From Pyrenophora tritici-repentis (Eukaryota; Ascomycota; Dothideomycetes; Pleosporales; Pleosporaceae): DNA of 64,000 nucleotides. This document shows positions 33,807 through 45,800 of the stretch, piece after piece. The DNA lies in contig NC_089392.1 of NCBI RefSeq assembly GCF_003171515.1, positions 868,001-932,000 of the forward strand, in the 5' to 3' direction. The notes beneath the pieces were generated by a model. It was not told the DNA's origin. It did no database searches and saw nothing but the letters and a program-made list of their open reading frames with translations. Each line of letters begins with the position of its first letter. Positions within the stretch are counted from its first letter, which is position 1. A program made the translations under genes and the position numbers.

Positions 33807-35807
33807 ATGGCGCCATTGACGACAGAAGAAGAGGTGGAGATAGTAGCCCCACTCTGGGACGTCCAGCCCGCCGTCGTCAGCACCAAGAAGCAGCAGCGAC
33901 AGCAAAACGCACCACCAGCCGACATCTACGCCAACGAAGACAAACATTTCGACACAGAAGAGTACGAGTATGATATATCGTCCCTAGCTCTTAGTTTTGT
34001 TCCTTTGCCTTTTACCTCTGGCGGCGGCGGCAGTGGTTGCTATACGGCTGCGTATTACCGCACCATGGATGCGCCCGAGGCACGCCGGTTTTCGACGAGT
34101 ACGGCGGAGCGCGTGGGGTTGCTCAAGTCGTCGGCAGCCAAGAACCACAGCCAGTATGGGGCTGTGATGGCTGATCCGGCGGAAATTGAGAGTTTACTGG
34201 GAGGAGGAGGAGAGGGTGATGAGGAAGAGCTGGGAACCACGACTGCAGGGCAGGAAGCTAGGTTGTTGCTCAAGTATAGTGTTCCGCTCATGGGCACGTA
34301 TTTGTTGCAGTATTCGTTTAGTTTGGTTACGATTTTTGTTGTGGGGCATAGTAAGTCTTGTCTTGTTTTCTCATTTGAAAGCCCGGGCCATTTGGGTAGT
34401 TTGGGTAGTAGGGCAAAATGGGAGGTTTTTGATGGAGGATGCTGACTTGATAATAGTTGGAACGGATGAATTGGGTGCAGTATCTCTTGCAACCATGACG
34501 GCAAACATCACTGGTCTAGCAATCTACGAAGGTCTGGCTACATCGCTGGATACGCTGTGTGCACAGGCGTACGGCTCGGGCAAGAAGACAATGGTGGGTT
34601 TACATCTTCAGCGTATGGTACTTTTCATGCTGGCTGTTACCATTCCGATTGGTGCGGTCTGGCTTTGCTCAGGCTGGATCCTCGCAGCGCTCGTTCCGGA
34701 AAAAGAACTTGCGCATCTCGCTGGTTACTACCTCTCGTTGCTCCTGGCTGGTGCACCTGGGTACGCTATTTTTGAAGCTGGGAAACGATTCACACAGGCT
34801 CAGGGGCTGTTCAATGCTTCGTTGTTTGTGCTGCTCATCGCAACGCCGGTCAATATTGCACTCAACTACGTTTTCGTGTTTGTGCTTAATTGGGATCTTA
34901 CGGGTGCGGCGCTCGCGACGGTTATATCGAATAACCTGCTTCCACTGCTCCTATGGATTTACGTCTACTTTGTCAATCCCGCGTCGTTGGAGTGCTGGGG
35001 TGGTTTCACGAAAGCGGCTTTTACGAACTGGGGGCCTATGGCTAGGCTTACGGTGCCGGGGATTGTCATGGTGGAGACAGAGTGGCTTGCTTTTGTACGT
35101 TTTCACCCCCATTCCCCTCGTAAAGTACCATGTCAAAGTACACAATTAACATCCTCCAGGACATCCTAACCTTCTCAACAAGCTACCTCTCCACCACCCA
35201 CCTAGCTGCACAATCAATGTACGTCCCCCCCTCCCATTCCCCCACAACCAAACTAACACAAACCCCACCAGCGTAATGACCCTAGCAATAAGCATCTACC
35301 ACATCCCCTTCTCTGTCGGCGTAGCCGTCTCTACACGCTTGGGAAACCTGATCGGCTCCGGCTCCCTCGCTGCCGCACGCACAGCCACAAAAACCTACAT
35401 CACAACCTTCCTCGCCATCGGCCTCTTCGACTTCATCTTCCTCACCCTTTTCCGCAACATCCTGCCGCGCGCCTTCACGTCCGACCCGCAAGTCGTCGAC
35501 ATCGTCGCCACCGTGCTGCCGCTACTCGCCGCTTTCCAGTTTGCAGATTCCACCACGGCGCTTGTGAATGCGCTGTTGAGGGGGGCTGGGCAAACAGAGT
35601 ATTGGCGGCTGGTGCAATTTGGGTGTTTATTATGGGGTTGCGGTTCCGTTGGCTTTGGCGCTGTGCTTTTGGCTGGATTGGAAACTCGTGGGGCTGTGGG
35701 CCGGGTGTGCGGTAGGGAGTGCGTGTATTACGGTTACTGAAGGGGTGTATATCTGGTGGTATGATTGGGATAGGGCGGTTTTGGATGCGAGGGCGAGGGA
35801 GGAATGA
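33807..35807 (+). CDS. MATE-family multidrug/toxin extrusion transporter, apparent frameshift
   Basis: Four exons: 33807-34350, 34457-35094, 35160-35218 and 35272-35807. A hydrophilic N-terminus of about 170 residues precedes two MatE repeats of about six membrane segments each: LLLKYSVPLMGTYLLQYSFS, GHIGTDELGAVSLATMTANI and TSLDTLCAQAYGSGK in the first, and HIPFSVGVAVSTRLGNLIGS in the second. Such proteins export organic cations by H+ or Na+ antiport. At a run of six G (35580-35585) the frame slips. As given, it ends early in an unrelated tail with a stop at 35738-35740. With one G fewer it continues KQSIGGWCNLGVYYGVAVPL to the stop at 35805-35807, the expected last membrane segments. The restored length is 591 residues. 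A base over-call is likelier than a pseudogene. Confidence 0.85.
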
Positions 35808-36202
35808 GAGGGTTAGAGATGAGAGGTAGAGGAGGGGTGGTTAATGGATTGGAGGTTAGACGGTTTTGAGAAGCGGGGAAAAGTCAAAAGGGATGGGATG
35901 TTGATTATCAACTTCCCGGGGTGTCATGTATACACACACACTCTCTCTCTCCTCTGGAGTTTCCGGGAGAACACAATATTAATACGCATAGAACAAAAGT
36001 GGCTAAACAATCAGACGAGCATCAAGCTAGAATAGAGCAATTCATCATCTCATGTCAGATTATTCAGAAGACTGCCAAAACCGGAAGCTTGGATTAAAAT
36101 ATCTAGCTAATCATTCAATCAAAGAGAATAACGTAAGAATCATGAATCGTGCAATACCCCGTATTCCCATAACTCCCAGTACGTCTCCACAAAAACATAC
36201 TT
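35808..36202. other. Convergent intergenic region
   Basis: This is the 3' flank of the MATE gene and of the repeat protein. It is AT-rich in its right half and has a short (CA)(CT) tract near 35933-35951. No gene. Confidence 0.5.
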
Positions 36203-39200
36203 TTAGTATGGCGCATTCGGGTTTCTAACCGCGCCTCCGTCTACACCCCGATAACCCGTGGTCGGGTGCGCGTCAGGGTGAGTATGATGGCCGCGAATAG
36301 CAGGGTTGCCTTCGATACCACCAGCACCAGTGCCGAACTGCGTGTTTATGGGTAGGCCAGTGTGCGGTTCAGTGACGGTAGTGTTGTGATCGAGATCTGG
36401 ACCGGGATGCAGACCGTACACGCCTTTGCGAGTCTCACTATTGAAGTTTTAGTAACCTACTCATACCAGGGGTTCAGATGTATGCCATGACTTACCGGTC
36501 ACCGCTAATCATGTCGGGATTGCCAATAGGCCCATCGATACCAACATGTTCTCGCTTTCCTACCCCATGTAGGCCGCTCTCGTGCTGCTGTTCCATCATC
36601 TCACGAGCGGGATGACCTTTGGGGGGGTCCTTGTGCAGAAGATGTTTGCCTTTCCAGCGTGGCGAGTCAGGGTGCTCATCGCCATAGTCTCTGGAGTGTC
36701 TGGGACTGTAATCCCGCGACTGACGAGGCGAGGAATCAGGGCTTGGTGTGGACTTATCTTTCTTCTCCCTCCTGGACTTGTCCCTGTGCAGGAAGCCCAA
36801 AAGACCATGTTTCTTCTTCTCTTCACCTTCTGTCTCCTTTTCAAGCTCCTTCTCACGGTGGCGCTGTTCCTTGTCGAGTGCGTGCTGCTCCTTTTCGCGC
36901 TCGTGGGCGATCTTCTTGAGATGCTGGTCTGCTTCACGCTGGTCTTGGTGCTGAGAGTTGACGTACGCTGCACCACCTAGTCCTGCAGCTCCCACAGCGC
37001 CACCTAGGACAGCTGCATTGCGCTTATCGTGGTCCTCCCTTACGAGACCCTGGTTAGATCCATAGGTTTGGACACCCGGGCCCTGCTCATACGTGTTATG
37101 TGGCGCGATGGTACCTTGTCCCGGGTAAGATCCATGTGTAGCAGTATCTTGTAAGGGGTAAGAGGATTGGGTCGTATCACGGGCTTGGTATGCAGACTGC
37201 GATACTGGTGCAACCGCACTGGAAGAGGGAAAGCCTTGCGTCTGATGAAGCGGTTGCTGGGTACCATCGGTATGTCTCGAACCTGCGTAAGCTCCAGCCC
37301 CTAGACCTGCGGCTGCTAGCCCAGCTCCGCCAATTGCGGTGTTCCTGTTAACATGATCGTCGGGATCGGTGCGGTTGACGTTACTCCTCGTAGTAGGATC
37401 ATTGTAGTCATACTGGCCCCGGGACGAAACTGGGTTAGGCGCTCCTGCACCGGAAGATGTAGTGTCGTATCTTTGATTTGGTAGAAAAGCTCCCGGCTGA
37501 GTCATCCTGTGGTCACCGTAGGCATTCATAGCCTCGTAAGCACCATAGCCGGCAGCGCCTGCACCACCGACGACGGCAGCGTCTCTTCCGTAGTGATGTT
37601 CCTGGTCAGCCTTCTCATCTACCTTGGGGTCCAAGCGGTTCAATGTGTCCGACTGATGCGGTCCGGTTGTGGTATGTTCCTTTTGCTTCGACGGATTAGG
37701 CTTCACTCTTGGGTCAACAATGTTCGCAATGTTGCTGCTATGCGGGCCAATTGTACGTGAGGCGGGGTCGTCCTGGGTGGGTCCAATGTTGTGATGGATC
37801 TGTTGGCTGGGGTCAGGCTGAACCCGAGGATCCAGGATGTTCGCCGTGTTGCTAGAGTGCGGTCCGATGGTGTTCGAAGCTGGTCCGCTGCTTGTATTGT
37901 TGTCATGGGTTGCAGCATATATACCACCAGTAGTGGCAGCACCAGCGCCAACCAAGCCTGCATCACGGGCATAGTGATGCTCAGTTTGCTTTTCGGGGAT
38001 AGTGCTAATCGGTTCCACGCTTGTGTTCGAGACTGGTGCAGCAGTATCGGCAGCAAAAGTAACATGTTGCACTGGAGGTCCAGAGACAGCCGAGCCACTG
38101 ACAGAGTTGGAGGTTTGCGACAAGGAACCGGTTTCAGACTTGGCCAACGAATCGAACTTCTGTTCTTCCAACTTGGAATTTCCACCTAGAACACGAGGAT
38201 CGAGTACTTTGCTGCTATAAGGACTGGACTCTTCGGGAAACGGTTGACTAGAATGAGCATCTGAACTGTCGTGCTTGTGTGAAGCTGCATACGTCTCCAC
38301 GCCTGCAACGCCAGCACCAAGACCCCCGGCAATGGCTGCGTCACGAGCATGATGATCATCTGTAGATGATCTTGATTTCGGTTCATCAAGTGTTCCCGTA
38401 TGCCTTAACTCGTGACTGCCACTGTGAGGTGCAGGGTCTGTGGTAACAGGAGTTTCATGAACAGAAGCCAGTCCGCTTGGAGTATGGGCTTTGGGTTCTA
38501 CCACTGAACTGTAGTCGAGAAATGTAGGTTCGTCCGATGGCGTAGTGATATACTCACCAGGAACGTGTCTATGGCGTGACTCTAACCGTGGATTGTGAGG
38601 TCGTTCATGGGTACTTGCCGATCCACCTGTAGGAATAGCAGTGTCGGCAGTTTGCGACATATTGGGCTCTGTGGAAGCAGCAGCTGTAGCTGCAGCCAAA
38701 GCCTCGGGGTGGTAGTCAGTGGTCGGCTGGCTCGCTGTGTTTCCCGGTTGAGTCTATGTCAGTATTAGCTTCTTAATTTCGATTGTAGATAATGAATGGC
38801 AGATTAACACCAATCTATATACTCACTGTAGCTAGTGGTGCATTTCCATATGTAGCCTCTCGAGTCGCAAGACCTTGGTCTTGAATATCCTTTTCTTCTG
38901 ACGGTGACATGGTGTGTGAAGCACCAACAGCAGCAGCGGCGGCGGCAGCTCCAGCAAGCCCTTCTCGCCCGTAGCTGCTATGAACAGGACTGTTGCTGAT
39001 TTCGACTTCCTTCTCTTTTGTGCCTGGTTCACGCTGACCAAGGGCCGCTGAAGTGTGCTCTGTCGTGTCTCGTGCAAACATGGGATGCTTAGTAGGATCT
39101 GAAATCACGCCGCCAGCGAGAGGAAATGATCGATCAGTATCGGCGGTGTAGCTTTCTTGTCGCAATGTGTTGTTAAACGGTTGCCGCTCTCCTGTGTAGT

Positions 39201-40003
39201 TAGGATCAGCACCTGTAGGTTCACGACCGATCATATGGCTCTCTGCAGCTTCTGGTCAGGTATTGCACGTCAAAATCATGAATTGGAAGCTAGTTGGACC
39301 TACGTACGAGGATAAGTCTGAGTACCAGATCCTGGCTGTACGCCTCTTCCGTCAGTCATACCGGCAGTTCCAGGTTCCCCGCCTCCGACTACTTGGTTTG
39401 CGTCCAGGTGCTCCTGAGCAGGATTGTGCGTTGAAACAGCAGCATGTCCTTGGGGCTCTTCCGCACCAAAGCCAATCACTCCGCTCTTGATACTTGCGAC
39501 GCTGGCCTCCGGGGCATGTCCGTGAGGGTAGGCGTCGGGACGATGGGTTGCTGAAGTAGTGGTACTTGTGTTGTCCATGGACCGACCAGTACCCGATAGT
39601 GCTTGGGACTGGTTTGTGTCGTAGTGTTCGCCGTGTGCAGTCGTTGTGCCTCCAATGCGCCCGTCAGTGCCACTGTGTGCGCCTTGTCCATGAAGACCCG
39701 CTGAGCCGCTCGGTTGGGCCAGTTCTGTGTAGGGGGTACCACTTGTAGTCTTGATGTCATATACCGGTTGTCCCGGCGTTAAGTTCCGCTTCCCGCTGTG
39801 TCCGGTCGATTCGTCGTAAACTGCGTCTTGCTGACTGGGATGGTATTAGCTATATATCATCACTGAAACTATGTACATACGTACCCCTCAGCAGTAGATG
39901 AGTTGTGCGCGACATTGTCTTTCTTGTGTCCCGGACTGTTCAATTAGCTACGGTTGAGAAGTTACGGCTGTGGCACAAACAGGATGCTCTTGATTTTCTC
40001 CAT
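36203..40003 (-). CDS. Large hydrophilic repeat protein with Gly/Ala-zipper segments ('cell surface protein' type)
   Basis: Six exons join in a single phase: 40003-39981, 39935-39885, 39834-39308, 39251-38827, 38753-36496 and 36437-36203, 1172 residues. The N-terminus is MEKIKSILPGHKKDN. The protein is mostly disordered and rich in His, Ser, Thr, Gly and Pro. At least five units follow a pattern of charged His/Asp/Arg start, then a 20-residue Gly/Ala stretch: HHARDAAIAGGLGAG, HHYARDAGLVGAGAA, HHYGRDAAVVGGAGAAGYGA, NRNTAIGGAGLAAAG and KRNAAVLGGAVGAAG. Between them, IGPHSSNTANILDPRV and IGPHSSNIANIVDPRV repeat. A highly charged Lys/Glu segment (about 945-1010) precedes a conserved-looking end (HVGIDGPIGNPDMISGDRET). 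From memory, similar ascomycete proteins are labelled 'cell surface protein', but there is no signal peptide, so a cytosolic or organelle-coating role is equally possible. Confidence 0.82.
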
Positions 40004-41731
40004 GTTGTTGGGATGTGCTATGATGCACGCTGAGACCGAAGGATGAGCTTGGGGTGCTCAGATTAATCAAGGGTCAGTTTAAGCGTAGTACTATACTAGC
40101 AGAAAGCAGGGCACAGTTCATGAAGGCAAGACATCATGGCGTTTGTTGTAGCTACCTAGCCTGGATACTATGAGGTCATCGAGCTGGACGGCTGCAGGAG
40201 CTAGATGCTGCGCCTTCCAATGAACGCTACGACTACGGCGTTCCCGCCGCGAACAGGTGCGCCTCATGCCAATTGCAGCCATGCAACAGCTTCCGATACA
40301 AAATGAACGAGTCGTCGAACTGTTTGGACAAAGCAAAGCAAGTTGTGTGACATGCGGGGCGGCGTCATCCTTGCGAGCGATCCCTTGATTTGCGCGACGA
40401 CGGCACGTGATGTGCATCATCTTGGCCACGTGATGGCGCAATTCATGCAGTTCCACGTGATCGGTGTCATTCACGCTGCGTCATTCCAGTCAGCACACGT
40501 AACGCGCATCACTCTTGGGCAGTACTGGAAGGATTCTTCTGACGCCCAAAGCCGTGTCATCGACGTGGTCAGTTTCTTTGCTGGCGTTGGCAGTGTCATG
40601 TACTTGTACAAATATAGCTGATGACTTCACCGGTCAGCTACTTGCCGGAGATACCCCACACTCATACAGGATTAGCACGCATGACCTCCGCTCTTCGGCA
40701 TGCATGTATGTAATAGCGCTGGGCCGGATGCAGGCACGCAAGCGCTCACAAGGCCGCGGTGCACGGAACGCCCGATCTGACAGGAGGGAGGGTTGCGTGG
40801 GTATGGATATGGTGTAGAGGATGATGCACATGGTAATGGTCGAATCCGCTGCAACTTTGATGGTAGCATTGAAACCAAACCCTGGCCCTGGCCCTGGCAC
40901 TGCCAGCCCAGAAGTCGGGCGGGTTGGCGTGCATGCTTCTCAACATTCGATCCTAACCACCTTCCGCAAGCTCGCTGCCACTCTCCGACAGTCAGCGAAT
41001 TGGGCGTGTGAATGCGCGAATTTCCAGGTGGTACCAGGCGGTGGCGAACCATGGATAAGAGTCCCGGCAACGGCACTTCACTCCTCCAACAGCCTAGCGC
41101 TCACCCTTTCGCAGTCTGGCCCACCTTTTGACCTCTGGTGCTTCGCTAGGAAGCGCTCGGCCGATTACCACCCACGCTCTTGCGCTTTTCGCGCCTCTTC
41201 CTTTCTAGAAATCTTCTACCGCCAGGCATGTATGCATGCGGCCACCGACAGTAGCCTCTTTGCGGGACCCCCCTTCGCTGGTCTGCCCAGAGTCGCAGCG
41301 AGTCTCGTCACCCCCAACGCCATTGTGATTGCGTTATTAGAGTGCAGGCCGACGAGCTCTAGCCTACTCCGCGTTTTCTTCTAGCCCTGCCCTACCCTTG
41401 AGGCGCCGAGCCTGTCAGTGTAAGTATACATCCCACCGCTTCCCCAGCTCGTGTTGCTTGAAGACTGGAGTGTCCCACCGCAGTTTCGGATACTCCACCT
41501 CTGCTCAGCACCCCAGCAGGGTTAGGATAACAACACTGGTCTGTGCCCCCTCGCGACCCACCCTCTAATCAGCCTCACTGCTGCCGACATCATACCGACC
41601 AGCCCTTGGACTGTGTGCTCTCCTTCCTCCACGACTCTTTCACACAACAATCTTCACACAACAAGGCCGTGTTTTCTTCCCAACTCGACATCAGGAATTC
41701 ACCTCGCGGATATAGTCGACCCAACACAACC
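40004..41731. promoter_or_regulatory. Divergent promoter region with E-box cluster
   Basis: It lies between the divergent repeat-protein and basic-protein genes. Three CACGTGA boxes occur within 56 bases (40404-40459). A CCCTGG-type short repeat lies near 40882-40898. The right end (41,400-41,730) looks like a long CT-rich leader that may contain a leader intron (GTAAGTATAC near 41,420). A 187-codon frame at 40821-41384 has no recognisable features. Confidence 0.45.
40404..40459. promoter_or_regulatory. Three CACGTGA E-boxes
   Basis: CACGTG occurs at 40404-40409, 40427-40432 and 40454-40459, each followed by AT. This is the core bound by fungal bHLH factors such as Cbf1, Pho4 or SREBP-type proteins. 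Confidence 0.5.
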
Positions 41732-42879
41732 ATGCCTGGTCACCTACGCACCCGCTTAAAGCGCGTACTCACCGCTGGCTCGCACAAGCATGCAAAGCCA
41801 GACGAGCCAGAGTCGGACTTTTACAAGCCTGGCGAGAAGATGCCTCCGCTAAAATACCGTCGCGCAGTCGACCCGGAACACAAGAAGAAACTCGAGGCTT
41901 TTAGCTTTTCCACAGCCTGGCGTCGGCACAGCAATGCTTCGCTGTACTCGCCCATGGGAAGCAGGCTGCCGAGTCGCAGGAGCAGTTTTAGGAGACGCAG
42001 CCGTAGCCGTAGTATGCACCGAAGCCGGAGAGGAAGCTGTGCCTCGGACTATGATGCTGAAGAGTGGGTAGACAGCGGCATTGGAGCGAGCATTGCCGGT
42101 GACGACAGACCTGCCAACATCAAAGAGGCGTCCGATGACGAGGGCGATGTGCTAAATGGTATGTTTTTGTTTTTTCCGGGAAACCTGACACGCGCCTTTA
42201 CTGACTTGCCTTAGTTGGCCTCTCCCGAAACCCAACCGAGGACCCTCGCGACGCCCGCCGGAAACCGTCACAAGGCGCTCAACGCTCGGATTCCATCCGA
42301 CAATCGTCACGACCAGCCACGGGCTCTGATCGCACTCGTCAGCCCTCGCAACCTTTTACAGCCGAAGAACTCGAGATTGCGCTACAAAAGTCGCACCTTG
42401 AGGCCACGCGAGAAGAATCGGATAGAGAGAGCTCATTCGAGGACTTTGACGACCCAAGTCCTTTCCTGAGGCCGCGTGGTGGATCCATCTACGTGCCTTA
42501 CAACGGTCAAGGTACCCCGCCAAAGCTGCCTTTCTGGGGGACTGCCTTTCCATCGTGCGACGACGCTCCCTCTGCCGGCCATTTCTCGCGACGAGCTTCC
42601 GTTTTCTTATCGCATTCTGGAGCCTGTACCCCGCAGTATGAGCGCCGCGAATCCTACTTCGTTCCAAGAGACGCGCCCGGTCTGACCCAGGCACGTCGAT
42701 CATCTGCGTATTCTACTGAAGAGGACAACGATGAGGAAGTCGTCTTCGTAGCTGCTGAAGAGGAGTTTGTTGAAGAGTGTGTTTGCCCGCCCCCTGCTCC
42801 AGCTGCTGTTCCGCCCCGAAAAGTACAGCCTTGTGCGCCCTGCGACGCTGTTGCCGCCATTCTCGCCAGGCCCGATTGA
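41732..42879 (+). CDS. Uncharacterised protein with Arg/Ser-rich segment
   Basis: Two exons, 41732-42158 and 42215-42879, give 363 residues. No known domain is recognised. The N-terminus is basic (MPGHLRTRLKRVLTAGSHKH). An Arg/Ser-rich stretch (RRSSFRRRSRSRSMHRSRRG, about residues 85-110) resembles splicing-factor RS segments or phosphorylation clusters. The second exon is charged and probably disordered, with a possible helix (FTAEELEIALQKSHLEATRE). The tail has acidic Glu runs followed by CVCPPPAP and a Cys pair (CAPCDAV). The splice is supported by phase and by the change of composition in the read-through. Function unknown. Confidence 0.7.
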
Positions 42880-45800
42880 TTTTCTGTCCGGGCTACTGGT
42901 TTAGCCTCCATTTTACGCTGTTAATATTCGATGCGCGCGGCTTGTACATATCGTCTATTGCATTTCACTGGCGTTTTTCCATGTAAGAACCCTCGGATTG
43001 GTTCCATGTCTCCGTGCCAGGGGCTGGCATTCTCTTTCATTCACTCTAGATGCATTGGGCTGGAACGTCTTATAGACTGCATTCATCAAGGGATTCCTTA
43101 CTTGGTATTACTACTGCGAGAAATTTGCTTTTTTCTTGCCTTGCATTCTCGGTTTCTCATTACTCTTCTTCTTCACCTTCAGTCCAAGGTGGCTTTCCAG
43201 ACTACGGGTGGAATCCTAATACTAGATAATCATCATAATCTACGAGTTCACCACATAACCCCCACATGGATCATGGTTCAAGGATTGAATGACATAGAAA
43301 ATTTCGGGAAGTTTGCGAAGACCATATGCAGCAAGATACGCGTGTCTCCCAATCGACGATAGGCCATCGGTCATCGCAGTTCGGAGCCGACGACGCAGAT
43401 GATGGCGAAAAGCACAGAGAGAGCAGTCCAGAACCTGAACATCATGTGCGCGGCACCTGCAATGCACTGTCACAGGTTCCAGCTGAGCCTCACTTCTCCG
43501 CGCAGATCCCAGGTTTCTTTCCCTCCCATCATCACCCCGGCACAAAGCAGCCAGTCTTGTGTGTCTTTTTGTCCCTTGCCCTCCCTCATACCACCCCAGT
43601 TCCCCAATCGCCATCAGACACGCTTGTGGCTAATCGCGCCGCTCCGTGCACACACGCGTCACCTTATGCGTCGTTGACCGTTGAAAGACAGTAGTTTTTT
43701 CCTTTGCCTGGTACGGGTTCTGCGAGGTTACGGCCGGCGGCGCGCGCACCTGCGCTGGCAAGTAACGCACAGCCTGCTTCGTTTGCTTCGTTTTTGCTTG
43801 GTGCCGGGTCGACGACCGACGGCTTGCTCCCTATCATGCACATGGGCTTTCTCGCATTTACCGAAGACCTGACGCAGGTTTTCCCCATACACACCCGGGT
43901 CTTTGCTTTTTCCCTTCCCCTCTTTTCTTCTCCCGCGCTTTCGCTTCGCTTCGGCCCTTCCTTTGCTCTGTCTCCCCACGACGTGATACTCTTTGAGCTG
44001 CTTTCGTGGGGTGACTATACAATACAGTTGGGCACTATGCCACACCCAGAACCGACCGACCTACCACCCGGTTCGCTACGGGCCTTCTATCTGAACCTAA
44101 TCTGCACAATGCGATGTGCCCTTGGCTGGGTAGGGATCATTTCACGATTGCGCTGCGCCGCGCCCCTTCTAGACAGCGCGCCGTAATCTCTTGTTGCATA
44201 CTGTAATTCCACCGCCAGTAGCATGAGGTTGCGAGGATAGTGCTTGTTTTCTTGCGTTGCAGTGCGGCGGGCGGGCGGAGGGTCAAGACGCCGATTCCTC
44301 CGCTACTTTGCTTGCGTGCATGCAGCAGCTGACGGGCCCTTGAAGGAATGGGTGGCCTCGACTCCCCCTCCTCTCTGTTTTCGCCTGCTAGGCTAAGACG
44401 CAACAAATTAGAGTGACGGAATGCAGGGTGGGGGTCACCATCGGCACGGCGGAAGGCAAGCGAGAAGGACGGCTTACTACTTACGTACTTACCGTTAGTC
44501 GTAAGGTGCGCGCTGCTTAGGGTTTTCCTTAGTGTCCTGCTTACGTTACCGTTGTCTCTAGTTTCTGCAGCTTCAGTCCCGCTAGAGCTCTTGTTTTGCG
44601 CTTCTACCCTCTCTCGGCCCTCTCGGCGGACGGACTGGGCAGCAAGTTGGGTAGGGAACATGTCACAGCAGGGCGTTTTGCGAGGGAGGGGAGGTCACCA
44701 TGAAACCGAAGGAGAGTAATGACGTAGACGTCTTGGCGGCTCACGGTCGGTACAAGTTTCTCTTGTCCTTCTATCTTCGGAACATGCCATGCCCATGCCA
44801 TGACTTTCCTATTGTTATAGGCATCATCATCAAGAGATCCGCACGTAGGGTCTTGGTAATGCTTGCATAATATCTTGTGCTGTGCGAGAGTTTTTACCAT
44901 GTGTGTGATCGCCATCGCAAGTCTGCACTGCACGTCCGTCACCCCACCCCACCCCGAGGGAGGGAAAAAAAAACTCTGTTCTGCCCTCCCTCTTGCTCCC
45001 TCTTGATAACAGATATTTCAACTGTTGAGCTACATTGCATATAGGACGCATGCGGCACGGGCTACTACAAACGCGCGGCGATTCCTTCTCGGTTCACTCG
45101 GATCGGACGGCACGGATCAAGCACACCTTGCTGTCTTTAGTACAGCGTAGGTGAGCGGTTCGTGAGTGTGTGAGTGATGTGCTGGGAATAAGGGAACAAG
45201 CGCCGCGGGTTAGGTTAGCTAGTCTGGGTATGCTTGTGGAGTAAAGGTGAGGGAGCGGATGTCCCGTATGAGGTCAGTGTACGATGCGATGTTGGGGTAA
45301 GGGTCCTTGTTGAGTGCCACCGGGAGAATGCCCGTTTTTTACGAAGGTGGTGCTGAGTGAGAGGGCTTGGGAGCGGATGTGTATACGCGGGGCGGGGGTG
45401 GGTGTTGGCGCTTGGGGTTTGCGCTTGGGGTTTTGGGTGCGAGGCGGAGGGGGCTGCGATGACGGAGGGGAATGATGTGGTTTGATGTATGTTTGGTTTG
45501 GTTCGGGGTAGTTTCCGTATTAATGACGGGGTTGTTGGTTTTGGACATGGATGGGCGGATATCTCCCTTGGTTATGTTTACGTAGGTCACCGGAACTTTA
45601 ACTTGGCTGTCTCTGTCTCTGCTACATGGTCATGAACATCAATCTATACTTACATGGGGTCACGCTTTCTCTCTTTCTCTTTAGGTCAAGTACTTTCTAG
45701 AGTATGCTGGTACGAAAACGGTGCTACTACTATGACGCTCTACGGAGACACACCCTCACATAATCAAATGCTCACGACGTGAGAGATTTAGGATAATAAC

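Noticed and set aside
40821..41384. Open frame of 187 codons, plus strand
   Set aside because: Composition is that of random GC-rich DNA rich in Ser, Ala and Cys. It has no domain and lies in a divergent promoter region.
43704..44186. Open frame of 160 codons, plus strand
   Set aside because: It starts with TTG, has no recognisable domain or splice support, and its composition does not look like protein.
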